Assembly (NCBI RefSeq): GCF_002086635.1
Contig: NZ_MVHD01000043.1
Span: 1 to 51,471, forward strand
Direction of reading: 5' to 3'
DNA: 51,471 nucleotides
Origin: Mycobacterium alsense
GTDB taxonomy: Bacteria > Actinomycetota > Actinomycetes > Mycobacteriales > Mycobacteriaceae
Below are positions 38,940-47,064 of this stretch, piece after piece (the stretch's first letter is position 1; each line of letters begins with the position of its first letter). Below the pieces are notes generated by a model. It did no database searches. It saw only the letters and a list, made by a program, of their open reading frames with translations, and was not told the origin of the DNA. A program made the translations under genes and the position numbers.

Positions 38940-40225
38940 CCCTCATGGGTGGGGCCGGGTGGTCGCCGGCCCAGCGCCAGCACCTTCAATCCGTATGCGC
39001 CGCAGGCGGTTAGCAGGAAGAAAACGAACAGCCAGGGCGGCGGGTGGGCGAGCTCCCAGACGAAGATCGCGGCCCAGACCGGTGAGCCCTGGGTGACCGC
39101 GAGGACCCCGGCCGCCCCGGCCAGCGACACCGCGGGGGGGTGCAGGTGCGTGCCGGCCGCCCAGTTGATCGCCAGCACCAGCACCGAACCCGCCGCCGCG
39201 CCGGTGGCCAGCGACGGGGTGAGCATCCCGCCCGCCCCGCCCGCACGCAGGAACAGCGCCGTCAACAGCGGCTTGAGCACCAGGATCGCCGCGGCCGCGG
39301 TCAGCGTCATGCCGCTGGCCAGGCTGACGGTCAGGATGCTGCGCCCATTGCCGGGCAGCTCCGGCCACCAGTGCGAGCAGACGCCCATCACCACACCCGC
39401 GGCGGCCAGGGCCGGGACCAGCACCCAGGTCCGCATGGTGCGGGCCGGGCGCGCGGCCGCCATGAGCCGGTTGAACGCCAATCCGACCGCGACGGCCACC
39501 GGCGCCAGCATCAACCCGTGCGCGGTCAGCAGGTACGTCGACTCGGCGCTGGGCCAAGGCAGGTTGGGCTGATCGTGGGTCACCGTCGAGCCGACCGCGA
39601 CGGCCAGGCTCGAGGTGAGCAGCGCCGCGCCCACCGCCCGCGGCTGCCACGTGTTCAGCAGGATCCGCGCCGCGAACAGCGCGCCGGCCAGCGGGACGGC
39701 ATAGACCGCACCGAGCCCGGCGCCCGCCGCGCACGCCAGCAGGATCCGGCGGTCGGAGCCGGACAGCCGTGTCAACCACACGGTGGCGAAATCGCCTAGG
39801 GCCGCGGCGAATTGGCGTGGCGCGCCCTCCCGGCCCAGGGAGGCCCCCGAGCCGACCAGCAGCACCTGCAACACGGCGTCGACGCTCCAGGCAAGTCGCG
39901 GAATGCGATCGCGACGGTCGATGGTCCCCGCGAGCGGCGGCACGTCGGCCCGGCGCCGCAGGATCCACCAACCCAGCCCCGCCAGCGCCCCGCCGACCAC
40001 CGGCCCCACGACGCGGCGGACCGGGCCGGCGTCGGTGATCCCGGCCAGCAGCGTGCCGAAATCGTAGCGGTACGTGGCGTGTTCGACGAAGCGCAGGACC
40101 GCCGTCGTCGCCAACCCGGCGAACCCGGCCAGCAACCCGACAATGACTACGGCACAGAAGAACTCGACGTCGCGGCGGGGCGGCCGGCCGGGGCTAGCCG
40201 GCGACCGCGCTGGGTCCACCGGCAT
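38936..40225 (-). CDS. CLC-family chloride channel/antiporter
   Basis: A 429-aa membrane protein with about 10-12 helices. The CLC signatures are GSGASLGREGAPRQ at about residue 125 (canonical GSGxP and GREGP; the gating Glu in GREG is kept, the proline is Ala) and AGGMLTPSLATGAAAGS near 330 (canonical GGxFxP, Leu for Phe). It should move chloride, alone or in exchange with protons. The start at 40225 overlaps the upstream TetR gene by 32 bases on the same strand, an unusually long overlap, so a later start is possible. The equivalent M. tuberculosis site does not hold a CLC gene. Confidence 0.85.
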   Translation of the reverse strand: MPVDPARSPASPGRPPRRDVEFFCAVVIVGLLAGFAGLATTAVLRFVEHATYRYDFGTLLAGITDAGPVRRVVGPVVGGALAGLGWWILRRRADVPPLAGTIDRRDRIPRLAWSVDAVLQVLLVGSGASLGREGAPRQFAAALGDFATVWLTRLSGSDRRILLACAAGAGLGAVYAVPLAGALFAARILLNTWQPRAVGAALLTSSLAVAVGSTVTHDQPNLPWPSAESTYLLTAHGLMLAPVAVAVGLAFNRLMAAARPARTMRTWVLVPALAAAGVVMGVCSHWWPELPGNGRSILTVSLASGMTLTAAAAILVLKPLLTALFLRAGGAGGMLTPSLATGAAAGSVLVLAINWAAGTHLHPPAVSLAGAAGVLAVTQGSPVWAAIFVWELAHPPPWLFVFFLLTACGAYGLKVLALGRRPPGPTHEG

Positions 40226-40844
40226 CGGGCAGCGACGCGGCGGCCTCCCGCTCCTCCGGCGTGCCCTTGAGGCCGTGCCAGAACAGGTCGATCATCAGCC
40301 CGGCGGCCTCGTCGACGTCGATGTCGCCGCTGGTGAGCCGGGTGGCCATCGCCTCGCCCGCGCCCACCAGCGCGACGGCCATCATCTCGTACTCGGCGTC
40401 GCTCCGCGGGGTGCGGCTGCCGGTCCGCATCAGCCCCGCGACCAGATCGATGATCTGCTCGCGCCCCTCGCGCACCGTGTGCGCGAACGTCTGCGAGCTG
40501 GTGGCCTGGGTGTACATCACGATCCACGAGGCGCGGTTGGCGTCGATGTAGCGCATGAACGACCCGATGGCGTTGCGCAGCAGGTCTTTGGCGCCCTGAT
40601 CGAAGTCGATGTCGGCGCGCACCACGTCGATGAACCGGGTCATCTCGCGGTTCAGGCAGGCGCCGAACAGGTCCTCCTTGGAGCCGTAGTACAGATACAG
40701 CATCGGCTTGGAGATCTGCGCCTCGGCGGCGATGGCGTCCATCGAGGTCTCGTGGTAGCCGTTGACCGAGAACATCTGCACGGCGGCATCCAGCATCTGC
40801 TGTTCGCGCACAGCACGCGGCAGCCGCTTGGTACCACCCGCCAT
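40194..40844 (-). CDS. TetR family transcriptional regulator (Rv0238-like)
   Basis: A 216-aa TetR protein. The HTH is at about residues 13-60 (QQMLDAAVQMFSVNGYHETSMDAIAAEAQISKPMLYLYYGSKEDLF region), with an all-helical sensor following (FDQGAKDLLRNAIGSFMRYIDANRAS). The start at 40844 follows AAAGG. Rv0238 (204 aa) lies next to lpqI in M. tuberculosis as here. It is on the same strand as the CLC gene, overlapping it by 32 bases, and 55 bases downstream of lpqI, so lpqI-tetR-CLC may be one transcript. Ligand unknown. Confidence 0.9.
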   Translation of the reverse strand: MAGGTKRLPRAVREQQMLDAAVQMFSVNGYHETSMDAIAAEAQISKPMLYLYYGSKEDLFGACLNREMTRFIDVVRADIDFDQGAKDLLRNAIGSFMRYIDANRASWIVMYTQATSSQTFAHTVREGREQIIDLVAGLMRTGSRTPRSDAEYEMMAVALVGAGEAMATRLTSGDIDVDEAAGLMIDLFWHGLKGTPEEREAAASLPDAGGPSAVAG

Positions 40845-40899
40845 CGCTTCGCCTTTCTAGCCCGTCTATCTGACTACAGGGTAACGACGATGCGGCCCC

Positions 40900-42045
40900 T
40901 TAGTGGCCACAGGCGCGATTGCGGCCCTTCATCGTCGCCACCCGCACCACCGACGCGTCGACGGCCGCCATCGCCAGTTCCCCGCCGCCGACCGCCTTCT
41001 CCAGGCGGTCCAGGACGGCGGGCACCTCGTCGGTGGTCACCCACAGCGCGACGTCCGTGCCGGCCTGCAGGGTGCGCAGCACCGCCTCCGGCACGCCGTA
41101 GCGGTCGGAGATCGCCGCCATGCTGGACACGTCGTCGCTGAACACCGGGCCGTCGAACGGCGGGGCGTGGTAGCCGGTCCCGGTGCGCAGCAGCTGGACC
41201 GCGGCGCGGCTGAGGCTGGCCGGCTGGTCGCCGGTCAGGCCGGGGACCTGCAGGTGGCCGACCATCACGGCGACCGGCGCCGCGGTCACCAGCGTCCGGT
41301 AGGGCACCAGGTCGACGGCCTGCAGGTCGGCGAGCGGCGGGGTGACCACGCCGCCGGTGTGCGAGTCGCCGGAGCCGTGCCCGTGGCCGGGGAAGTGCTT
41401 GAGCACCGGCAGCAGGCCCCCGGCGCGCAGGCCCTGCGCGTACGCCCCGGCGTAGGTGGTGACGGCCTGCGGGTCCGCGCCGAACGACCGGTCCCCGATC
41501 ACGTCGTCGTCGGGGGCGTCGGTGACGTCCACGACCGGGGCGAAGTCGATGGTGATGCCGAGGTCGCGCATCTTCTTGGCGCGGTCGGCGGCGAGGTCGT
41601 GGACCTGCTGGGGTGTTTGCGTCTGCGCCAGCTCCCGAGCCGACGGGGCCGTCCTGATCAGCGACTTCAACCGCGATACCCGGCCGCCCTCCTCGTCGAC
41701 GCTGACCGCGAGCGGCAGCGGGCCCGCCGTGCGCTCGAGGTCGCCCAGCGCGCCCTTGAAGATCGACAGGTCCGTCCAGCCACCGATGAAGATGCCGCCG
41801 ACGTGCTGGTTGCTGACCACGGCGCGGGCGTCGTCGGCGTCCTTCACCCCGACCATCAGCAGCTGGGCCAGCTTGTCGCGGACGGACAGCTTGGCCGGGA
41901 CGCTTGCCGGGTCGGCGCACACCGGTGGCGCGGCCGCCGGCCTGCCGGCCGGGGCCGGTGAGGCGCCGGGGCGGGCGTGGTGGCCGCAGCCGGCGACGAG
42001 CGCCGATACGGCGGCGAGCACGGCCAGGGTGCGTGGGAAAGCCAT
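40900..42045 (-). CDS. lpqI: Lipoprotein beta-N-acetylglucosaminidase LpqI (GH3)
   Basis: A 381-aa GH3 (NagZ-like) lipoprotein. The lipobox ALVAGC places Cys20 as the lipidated residue. GH3 landmarks are VGGIFIGGWTD near residue 84, SVDEEGGRV near 115, KHFPGHGHGSGDSHTG near 215 (catalytic His region), and the nucleophile Asp in GPVFSDDVSSMAA near 300. It releases N-acetylglucosamine from peptidoglycan fragments on the outer face of the membrane. Rv0237 is the homologue. No strong RBS is visible before the ATG at 42045. TetR and CLC genes follow on the same strand. Confidence 0.92.
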   Translation of the reverse strand: MAFPRTLAVLAAVSALVAGCGHHARPGASPAPAGRPAAAPPVCADPASVPAKLSVRDKLAQLLMVGVKDADDARAVVSNQHVGGIFIGGWTDLSIFKGALGDLERTAGPLPLAVSVDEEGGRVSRLKSLIRTAPSARELAQTQTPQQVHDLAADRAKKMRDLGITIDFAPVVDVTDAPDDDVIGDRSFGADPQAVTTYAGAYAQGLRAGGLLPVLKHFPGHGHGSGDSHTGGVVTPPLADLQAVDLVPYRTLVTAAPVAVMVGHLQVPGLTGDQPASLSRAAVQLLRTGTGYHAPPFDGPVFSDDVSSMAAISDRYGVPEAVLRTLQAGTDVALWVTTDEVPAVLDRLEKAVGGGELAMAAVDASVVRVATMKGRNRACGH

Positions 42046-42145
42046 CGGGACATGTTGTCACGGCGGGCGTTTCGTCCCCGGCCCCAGGGGGCATCAGCGG
42101 TAGGTTGCCCAGCAAGCCCATTTGCCTGGCAGGGAGGAGCCGGCG

Positions 42146-42349
42146 ATGGCCGGGATCTCGTTGGCCGCTGCGGCCGGCATCGCGGTGGGATTGTCGATCG
42201 GCGCCGCCGCGACCGTCGGCGCGACGCTGGCGGTGGAGGGCCAGCGCGCGGGGCCGGCGCAGAGCCCGCCGGCCCCGCGCAACCTGCCGGCGCCGTACCT
42301 GGTCAACTACGGCGACCGGTGTTTTCACGGGCACTGCCTGCATTGGTGA
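42146..42349 (+). CDS. DUF2613-like small exported protein with Cys/His tail
   Basis: A 67-aa protein. The N-terminal hydrophobic segment ISLAAAAGIAVGLSIGAAATVG is a signal peptide or anchor, followed by a Pro-rich stretch and the tail NYGDRCFHGHCLHW. The ATG at 42146 has GGGAGGAG 6-8 bases upstream. Its hydrophobic segment and the V/L-N-x-x-Y-G-D/N-R motif near the C-terminus match the next small gene (42411-42584), so the two are paralogues. The Cys/His-rich end (two Cys, two His in nine residues) is absent from the neighbour and could bind metal or form a disulfide. I recall no annotation of it in M. tuberculosis. Confidence 0.7.
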   Translation: MAGISLAAAAGIAVGLSIGAAATVGATLAVEGQRAGPAQSPPAPRNLPAPYLVNYGDRCFHGHCLHW

Positions 42350-42410
42350 CGCACGGTGGGGACGACTCGCCGTCCGGGGGTCGACCCGCCCTTCTGCTAG
42401 GTTGGCGCTT

Positions 42411-42584
42411 ATGAACCGGATCATTGCGCCCGCCGCCGCGAGCGTGGTGGTCGGTCTGCTGCTGGGCGCGGCCGCGATCTTCGGAGTCACCTTGATGGTG
42501 CAGCAGGACACGAAGCCGCCACTCCCCGGGGGCGATCCGCAGTCGTCAGTGCTCAACCGGGTCGAGTACGGCAACCGTAGCTAG
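42411..42584 (+). CDS. DUF2613 small secreted protein (Rv0236A-like)
   Basis: A 57-aa protein, the same length as Rv0236A. The hydrophobic segment is residues 4-27 (IIAPAAASVVVGLLLGAAAI), then a polar tail with KPPLPGGDPQ and VLNRVEYGNRS. Its conserved position directly before aftD suggests a linked function in the cell envelope. It is followed by the GC-rich repeat at 42586-42716 that separates it from aftD. No clear Shine-Dalgarno precedes the ATG. Confidence 0.85.
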   Translation: MNRIIAPAAASVVVGLLLGAAAIFGVTLMVQQDTKPPLPGGDPQSSVLNRVEYGNRS

Positions 42585-42585
42585 C

Positions 42586-42716
42586 GGCGACCGCAAGCGC
42601 GGCGAAGCCGGGCGCGACGGGTCGCCGCCATCGGGTTCGGGCGGCGATCGCAAGCGCGGCGCCGGGCGCTGGGGGCACCGCCCGCTTGCGGGGGACGGGT
42701 CGCCGCCATCGGGTTC
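42586..42716. repeat. GC-rich tandem repeat in the aftD leader
   Basis: Two imperfect copies. GGCGAYCGCAAGCGCGGCG occurs at 42586-42604 and 42643-42661, and an identical 23-base block beginning GACGGGTCGCCG occurs at 42616-42638 and 42694-42716. The second copy holds an extra CACCGCCCGCTTGCGGGGGA segment. The composition resembles dispersed intergenic repeats of the M. avium group. It lies immediately after the DUF2613 stop and before the first possible aftD start. Confidence 0.75.
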
Positions 42717-42762
42717 CGGTGCGTCGGCCTGCTCGCCGGTCGCCGCGCTGTCACGGCGGTGG

Positions 42763-45700
42763 TTGCTGTTGGTCGGCGCCGTCGCGCTGGCGCTGACGTT
42801 CGCCCAGTCCCCCGGCCAGGTCTCCCCGGACACCAAGCTCGACCTCACCGCCAACCCGCTGCGCTTCCTGGCCCGCGCGACGAACCTGTGGAACAGCGAG
42901 CTGCCGTTCGGGCAGACGCAGAATCAGGCCTACGGCTACCTGTTCCCGCACGGCACCTTCTTCCTGGCCGGCCACGCGCTGGGGGTGCCGGGCTGGATCA
43001 CCCAGCGGCTGTGGTGGGCGCTGCTGCTCACCGTCGGGTTCTGGGGGCTGCTGCGGGTCGCCGAGGCGCTGGGGATCGGCAGCCCGGCGTCCCGGGTGAT
43101 CGGCGCGGCGGCGTTCGCGCCGTCGCCGCCGGTGCTGACCACCCTCGGATCGATCTCGTCGGAGACGTTGCCGATGATGCTGGCGCCGTGGGTGTTGCTA
43201 CCGACGATCCTGGCGCTGCGCGCTTCGACGGGCGCGGCGGGCACGACAACGCGAGCGCTGGCCGCGCGGGCCGGGCTGGCGGTGGCCCTGATGGGCGCCG
43301 TCAACGCGATCGCGACGCTGGCCGGCTGCCTGCCCGCGGTGATCTGGTGGGCGTGCCACCGGCCGAATCGCCGGTGGTGGCGCTACACCGCGTGGTGGCT
43401 GGCGGCCCTGGTGCTGGCCACGCTGTGGTGGGTAGTGGCGCTGGTCTGCCTGCGCCACGTCAGCCCGCCGTTTTTGGACTTCATCGAATCCTCCGGCGTG
43501 ACGACGCAGTGGTCGTCGCTGACCGAGATCCTGCGCGGCACCGACGCCTGGACCCCGTACGTGGCGCCGACCGCGACCGCCGGCGCGCCGCTGGTGACCG
43601 GGTCGGCCGCCGTCCTGGGCACCTGCCTGGTCGCGGCGGCCGGGCTGGCCGGGCTGGCCGGCTCGGGTTCTCGGGGGGCGCCGGCGCGCGGACGGCTGGT
43701 GGCGATGCTGCTGGTCGGCGTGGTGCTGATGGCCGTGGGCTACGGCGGCGGCCTGGGCTCGCCGCTGGCGCACCAGGTCCAGACGTTCCTGGACGCCGCC
43801 GGCGCGCCGCTGCGCAACGTGCACAAGCTGGCCTCGGTGGTCCGGATCCCGCTGGCGCTGGGCATCGCGCAGCTGCTGGGCCGGGTGCCCCTTCCCGGCA
43901 GCGCGCCGGTGACCGCGTGGCTGCGCGCGTTCGCCCACCCCGAGCGGGACCGTCGGGTCGCGGTGACGGTCGTGATCCTGGCGGCGCTGGCGGTCAGCAC
44001 GTCGTTGGCGTGGACCGGTCGGCTCGCCCCGCCGGGCGCATTTAGCGCGATCCCCAAGTACTGGCACGACACCGCCGACTGGCTCACCGAACACAACGTC
44101 GCCGCGGCCGGCGGAGGTCACCCGGGGCGGGTGCTGGTGGTCCCCGGGGCGCCGTTCGCCACCCAGGTGTGGGGCACCAGCCACGACGAGCCGCTGCAGG
44201 TGCTGGGCGCCAGCCCGTGGGGGGTGCGCGACTCCATCCCGTTGACGCCGCCGCAGACCATCCGGGCGCTCGATTCGGTGCAACGCCTTTTCGCCGCCGG
44301 CCAGCCGTCGGTGGGCCTGGCCGATACCCTTGCCCGCCAAGGCATCTCGTATCTCGTGTTGCGCAACGACCTGGACCCGGAGACGTCGCGCTCGGCGCGC
44401 CCGATCCTGGTGCACCGAGCGATCGAGGGGTCGCCCCGCCTGCAGAAGGTGGCGCAGTTCGGCGCGCCGGTGGGGCCCGGCACGCTGGCGGGTTTCGTCG
44501 CCGACGGCGGGCTGCGGCCGCGGTATCCCGCGGTTGAGATCTACCGCGTGACCGCCGCCGGCGACGCCGGCGCGCCGTATTTCGTCGACGCCGACCGGCT
44601 GGCGCGCGTCGCGGGCGGTCCCGAGGCGCTGCTGCGGCTCGACGAGCGCCGGCGGCTTCTGGGTCAGCCGCCGCTCGGCCCGGTGCTGATGACCTCGGAT
44701 CTGGCGGACGCCCGCGGCGCCGGGCTGCCGGTCCCGCTCGTCACGCTCACCGACACCCCGGTGGCCCGCGAGACCGACTACGGCCGCGTCGACCAGCATT
44801 CGTCGGCGATCCGCGCCGCCGGCGACGCGCGGCACACCTTCAACCGGGTGCCCGACTATCCGGTCCCGGGCGCCGACCCGGTGTTCGGCGCCTGGAGCGG
44901 CGGCCGGATCACGGTGTCGAGCTCCTCGTCGGACTCCACCGCGATGCCCGACGTCGCACCCGCGACCTCGCCCGCCGCCGCGATCGACGGCGACTCGGGC
45001 ACCGCGTGGGTGTCCAACGCGCTGCAGTCCGCCGTCGGGCAGTGGCTGCGGGTCGATTTCGACCACCCGGTGAGCAACGGCGCCATCACGATCACGCCCA
45101 GCGCGACCGCCGTCGGCGCCCAGGTGCGCCGCATCCTGATCGAGACCGCCACGGGCAGCACCACCCTGCGGTTCGACGAGCCCGGCAAGCCGCTCGCGGT
45201 GGCGCTGCCCTATGGCGAAACCCCGTGGGTGCGCGTCACCGCCGCCGGCACCGACGACGGGTCGCCCGGCGTGCAGTTCGGCATCACCGACCTGTCGATC
45301 ACCCAGTACGACGCCTCCGGGTTCGCCCATCCCGTCACCCTGCGGCACACCGTGCAGGTACCCGGGCCGCCGCCCGGCGCGACGGTGGCGGCCTGGGACC
45401 TGGGGTCGGAACTGCTCGGCAGGCCGGGCTGCGCCCAGGGGCCCGACGGCGTGCGCTGCGCGGCGTCGATGGCGCTGGCGCCGGAGGAACCGGTCAACTT
45501 CAGCCGCACCCTGACCGTGCCGACCCCGGTGCCGGTGACGCCGACGGTGTGGGTGCGGCCCCGCCAGGGACCCAAGCTGGCCGATCTGGTTGCGGAGCCG
45601 AATACCGCTCGGGCCCAAGGGGCTTCCGACGTGGTGGACATCCTGGGCTCGGCGTACGCGGCCACCGACGGCGACCCGGCCACCGCGTGGACGGCGCCGC

Positions 45701-46977
45701 AGCGCGTCGTGCAACACAAGTCGCCGCCGACGCTGACGCTCAGGCTGCCGCGGGCCACCGAGGTCGCGGGCGTGCGCCTGGCGCCCAGCCGGTCGGCGTT
45801 GCCCGCGCACCCGACGGTGGTGGCCGTCAACCTGGGCGACGGCCCGCAGGTCCGGGAATTGAAGAAGGGTGACGCGGCTACCACGCTGGCGCTGCGGCCG
45901 CGGGTGACCGACACCGTCAGCATCAGCCTGCTCGACTGGGAAGACATCATCGACCGCAACGCCCTGGGTTTCGATCAGCTCAAGCCGCCGGGGCTGGCCG
46001 AGGTCGCGGCGCTCGGCGCCGACGGCGGGCCGATCGCGCAGGCCGACGCCGACCGCGACCGGTCGCGCGAGGTCGTCGTCGGCTGCGACGGCGACGTGCG
46101 CGGGCCGGTCATCGCGGTCGCGGGCCGCTTCGTGCGCACCTCCATCCACACCACCGTGGGGGCGCTGCTGGACGGCGGGCCCGTGGCCGCGGTGCCGTGC
46201 GAAGCCGAGCCGATCATGCTGCCGGCGGGCCGGCAGGAGCTCTTGATCAGCCCGGGGGCGCAGTTCATCGTGGACGGGGCCCGGCTGTCGACGCCGGCCG
46301 CCGCCCGGATCCCCGAGGCCATTCCCGTTGTCGCCCATACCGGTACGTGGGGTCCGAGCCGCCGCGAGGTGCGGGCCCCCGCGTCCCCGGGCCCCCGGCT
46401 GCTGGTCATCCCGGAGAGCATCAGCCCAGGCTGGGTCGCGCGCACGGGCAGCGGGGCCCGGTTGACGCCCGTTGCGGTCAACGGCTGGCAACAGGGCTGG
46501 GTCGTGCCGCCGGGGGACCCCGGGACCATCACGCTGACCTTCGCCGACAATTCGCTGTACCGCGCGGGCCTGGCGGTCGGGCTGGCGTTGCTGCCCCTGT
46601 TGGTCCTGCTCGCCTTCTGGCGCACGCGGCGCGGGGGCGGCGACGACGCACCCGCGCGACCGTGGCCGTCGGGACGCTGGGCGGCGGTTGCCGTGCTGGC
46701 CGCCGGGGCGGTCGTCGCGGGCGCGGTCGGCGCCGTCGTCGTCGGCGCCGCCCTGGGCCTGCGGTACGCGCTGCGCGACCGGGGGTGGCGCGACGGCGCG
46801 ACCGTCGCGCTCGGCGCGGGCGGGCTGATCCTCGCCGGGGCCGTGCTGTCCCGGCATCCCTGGCGGTCGGTCGACGGCTACGCCGGGCATTCGGCGACCG
46901 TGCAGCTGCTGGCGCTGATTTCGCTTGCGGTGCTTGCCTCTTCGGTCGTGGCGGTGGCGCACCCGCGCGACGAATGA
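42763..46977 (+). CDS. aftD: Alpha-arabinofuranosyltransferase AftD
   Basis: A 1404-aa GT-C glycosyltransferase (Rv0236c is 1400 aa). The N-terminal half has about 11-13 membrane helices; the first periplasmic loop carries SPDTKLDLTANPLRFLARAT with the candidate catalytic Asp. The periplasmic C-terminal half (about 680-1270) contains beta-sandwich carbohydrate-binding modules (AIDGDSGTAWVSNALQSAVG and ATDGDPATAWTAPQ are F5/8C-like), and two or three helices close the protein. It adds arabinose from decaprenyl-phosphoarabinose to arabinogalactan/lipoarabinomannan. The only standard in-frame start is TTG at 42763 with no Shine-Dalgarno; upstream codons LSRRW look like part of the protein, so the true start is uncertain. 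Confidence 0.93.
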   Translation: MLLVGAVALALTFAQSPGQVSPDTKLDLTANPLRFLARATNLWNSELPFGQTQNQAYGYLFPHGTFFLAGHALGVPGWITQRLWWALLLTVGFWGLLRVAEALGIGSPASRVIGAAAFAPSPPVLTTLGSISSETLPMMLAPWVLLPTILALRASTGAAGTTTRALAARAGLAVALMGAVNAIATLAGCLPAVIWWACHRPNRRWWRYTAWWLAALVLATLWWVVALVCLRHVSPPFLDFIESSGVTTQWSSLTEILRGTDAWTPYVAPTATAGAPLVTGSAAVLGTCLVAAAGLAGLAGSGSRGAPARGRLVAMLLVGVVLMAVGYGGGLGSPLAHQVQTFLDAAGAPLRNVHKLASVVRIPLALGIAQLLGRVPLPGSAPVTAWLRAFAHPERDRRVAVTVVILAALAVSTSLAWTGRLAPPGAFSAIPKYWHDTADWLTEHNVAAAGGGHPGRVLVVPGAPFATQVWGTSHDEPLQVLGASPWGVRDSIPLTPPQTIRALDSVQRLFAAGQPSVGLADTLARQGISYLVLRNDLDPETSRSARPILVHRAIEGSPRLQKVAQFGAPVGPGTLAGFVADGGLRPRYPAVEIYRVTAAGDAGAPYFVDADRLARVAGGPEALLRLDERRRLLGQPPLGPVLMTSDLADARGAGLPVPLVTLTDTPVARETDYGRVDQHSSAIRAAGDARHTFNRVPDYPVPGADPVFGAWSGGRITVSSSSSDSTAMPDVAPATSPAAAIDGDSGTAWVSNALQSAVGQWLRVDFDHPVSNGAITITPSATAVGAQVRRILIETATGSTTLRFDEPGKPLAVALPYGETPWVRVTAAGTDDGSPGVQFGITDLSITQYDASGFAHPVTLRHTVQVPGPPPGATVAAWDLGSELLGRPGCAQGPDGVRCAASMALAPEEPVNFSRTLTVPTPVPVTPTVWVRPRQGPKLADLVAEPNTARAQGASDVVDILGSAYAATDGDPATAWTAPQRVVQHKSPPTLTLRLPRATEVAGVRLAPSRSALPAHPTVVAVNLGDGPQVRELKKGDAATTLALRPRVTDTVSISLLDWEDIIDRNALGFDQLKPPGLAEVAALGADGGPIAQADADRDRSREVVVGCDGDVRGPVIAVAGRFVRTSIHTTVGALLDGGPVAAVPCEAEPIMLPAGRQELLISPGAQFIVDGARLSTPAAARIPEAIPVVAHTGTWGPSRREVRAPASPGPRLLVIPESISPGWVARTGSGARLTPVAVNGWQQGWVVPPGDPGTITLTFADNSLYRAGLAVGLALLPLLVLLAFWRTRRGGGDDAPARPWPSGRWAAVAVLAAGAVVAGAVGAVVVGAALGLRYALRDRGWRDGATVALGAGGLILAGAVLSRHPWRSVDGYAGHSATVQLLALISLAVLASSVVAVAHPRDE

Positions 46978-47064
46978 CGGCCGGGGTGTTGGCGAGCGGT
47001 TTTACTGCTGGTTGACTGGTTACACGGCTCGGTGTGATCGCCACACGTCCGAGGAGTTGCGGCC

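Noticed and set aside
42122..42145. Upstream TTG start for the first DUF2613-like gene
   Set aside because: The strong GGGAGGAG sits just before ATG 42146, and the extension would include the RBS itself.
43198..46962. Very long open frame antisense to aftD (about 1250 codons)
   Set aside because: It mirrors aftD third-position GC bias, is Arg/Gly/His-rich without any domain, and aftD itself is fully convincing.
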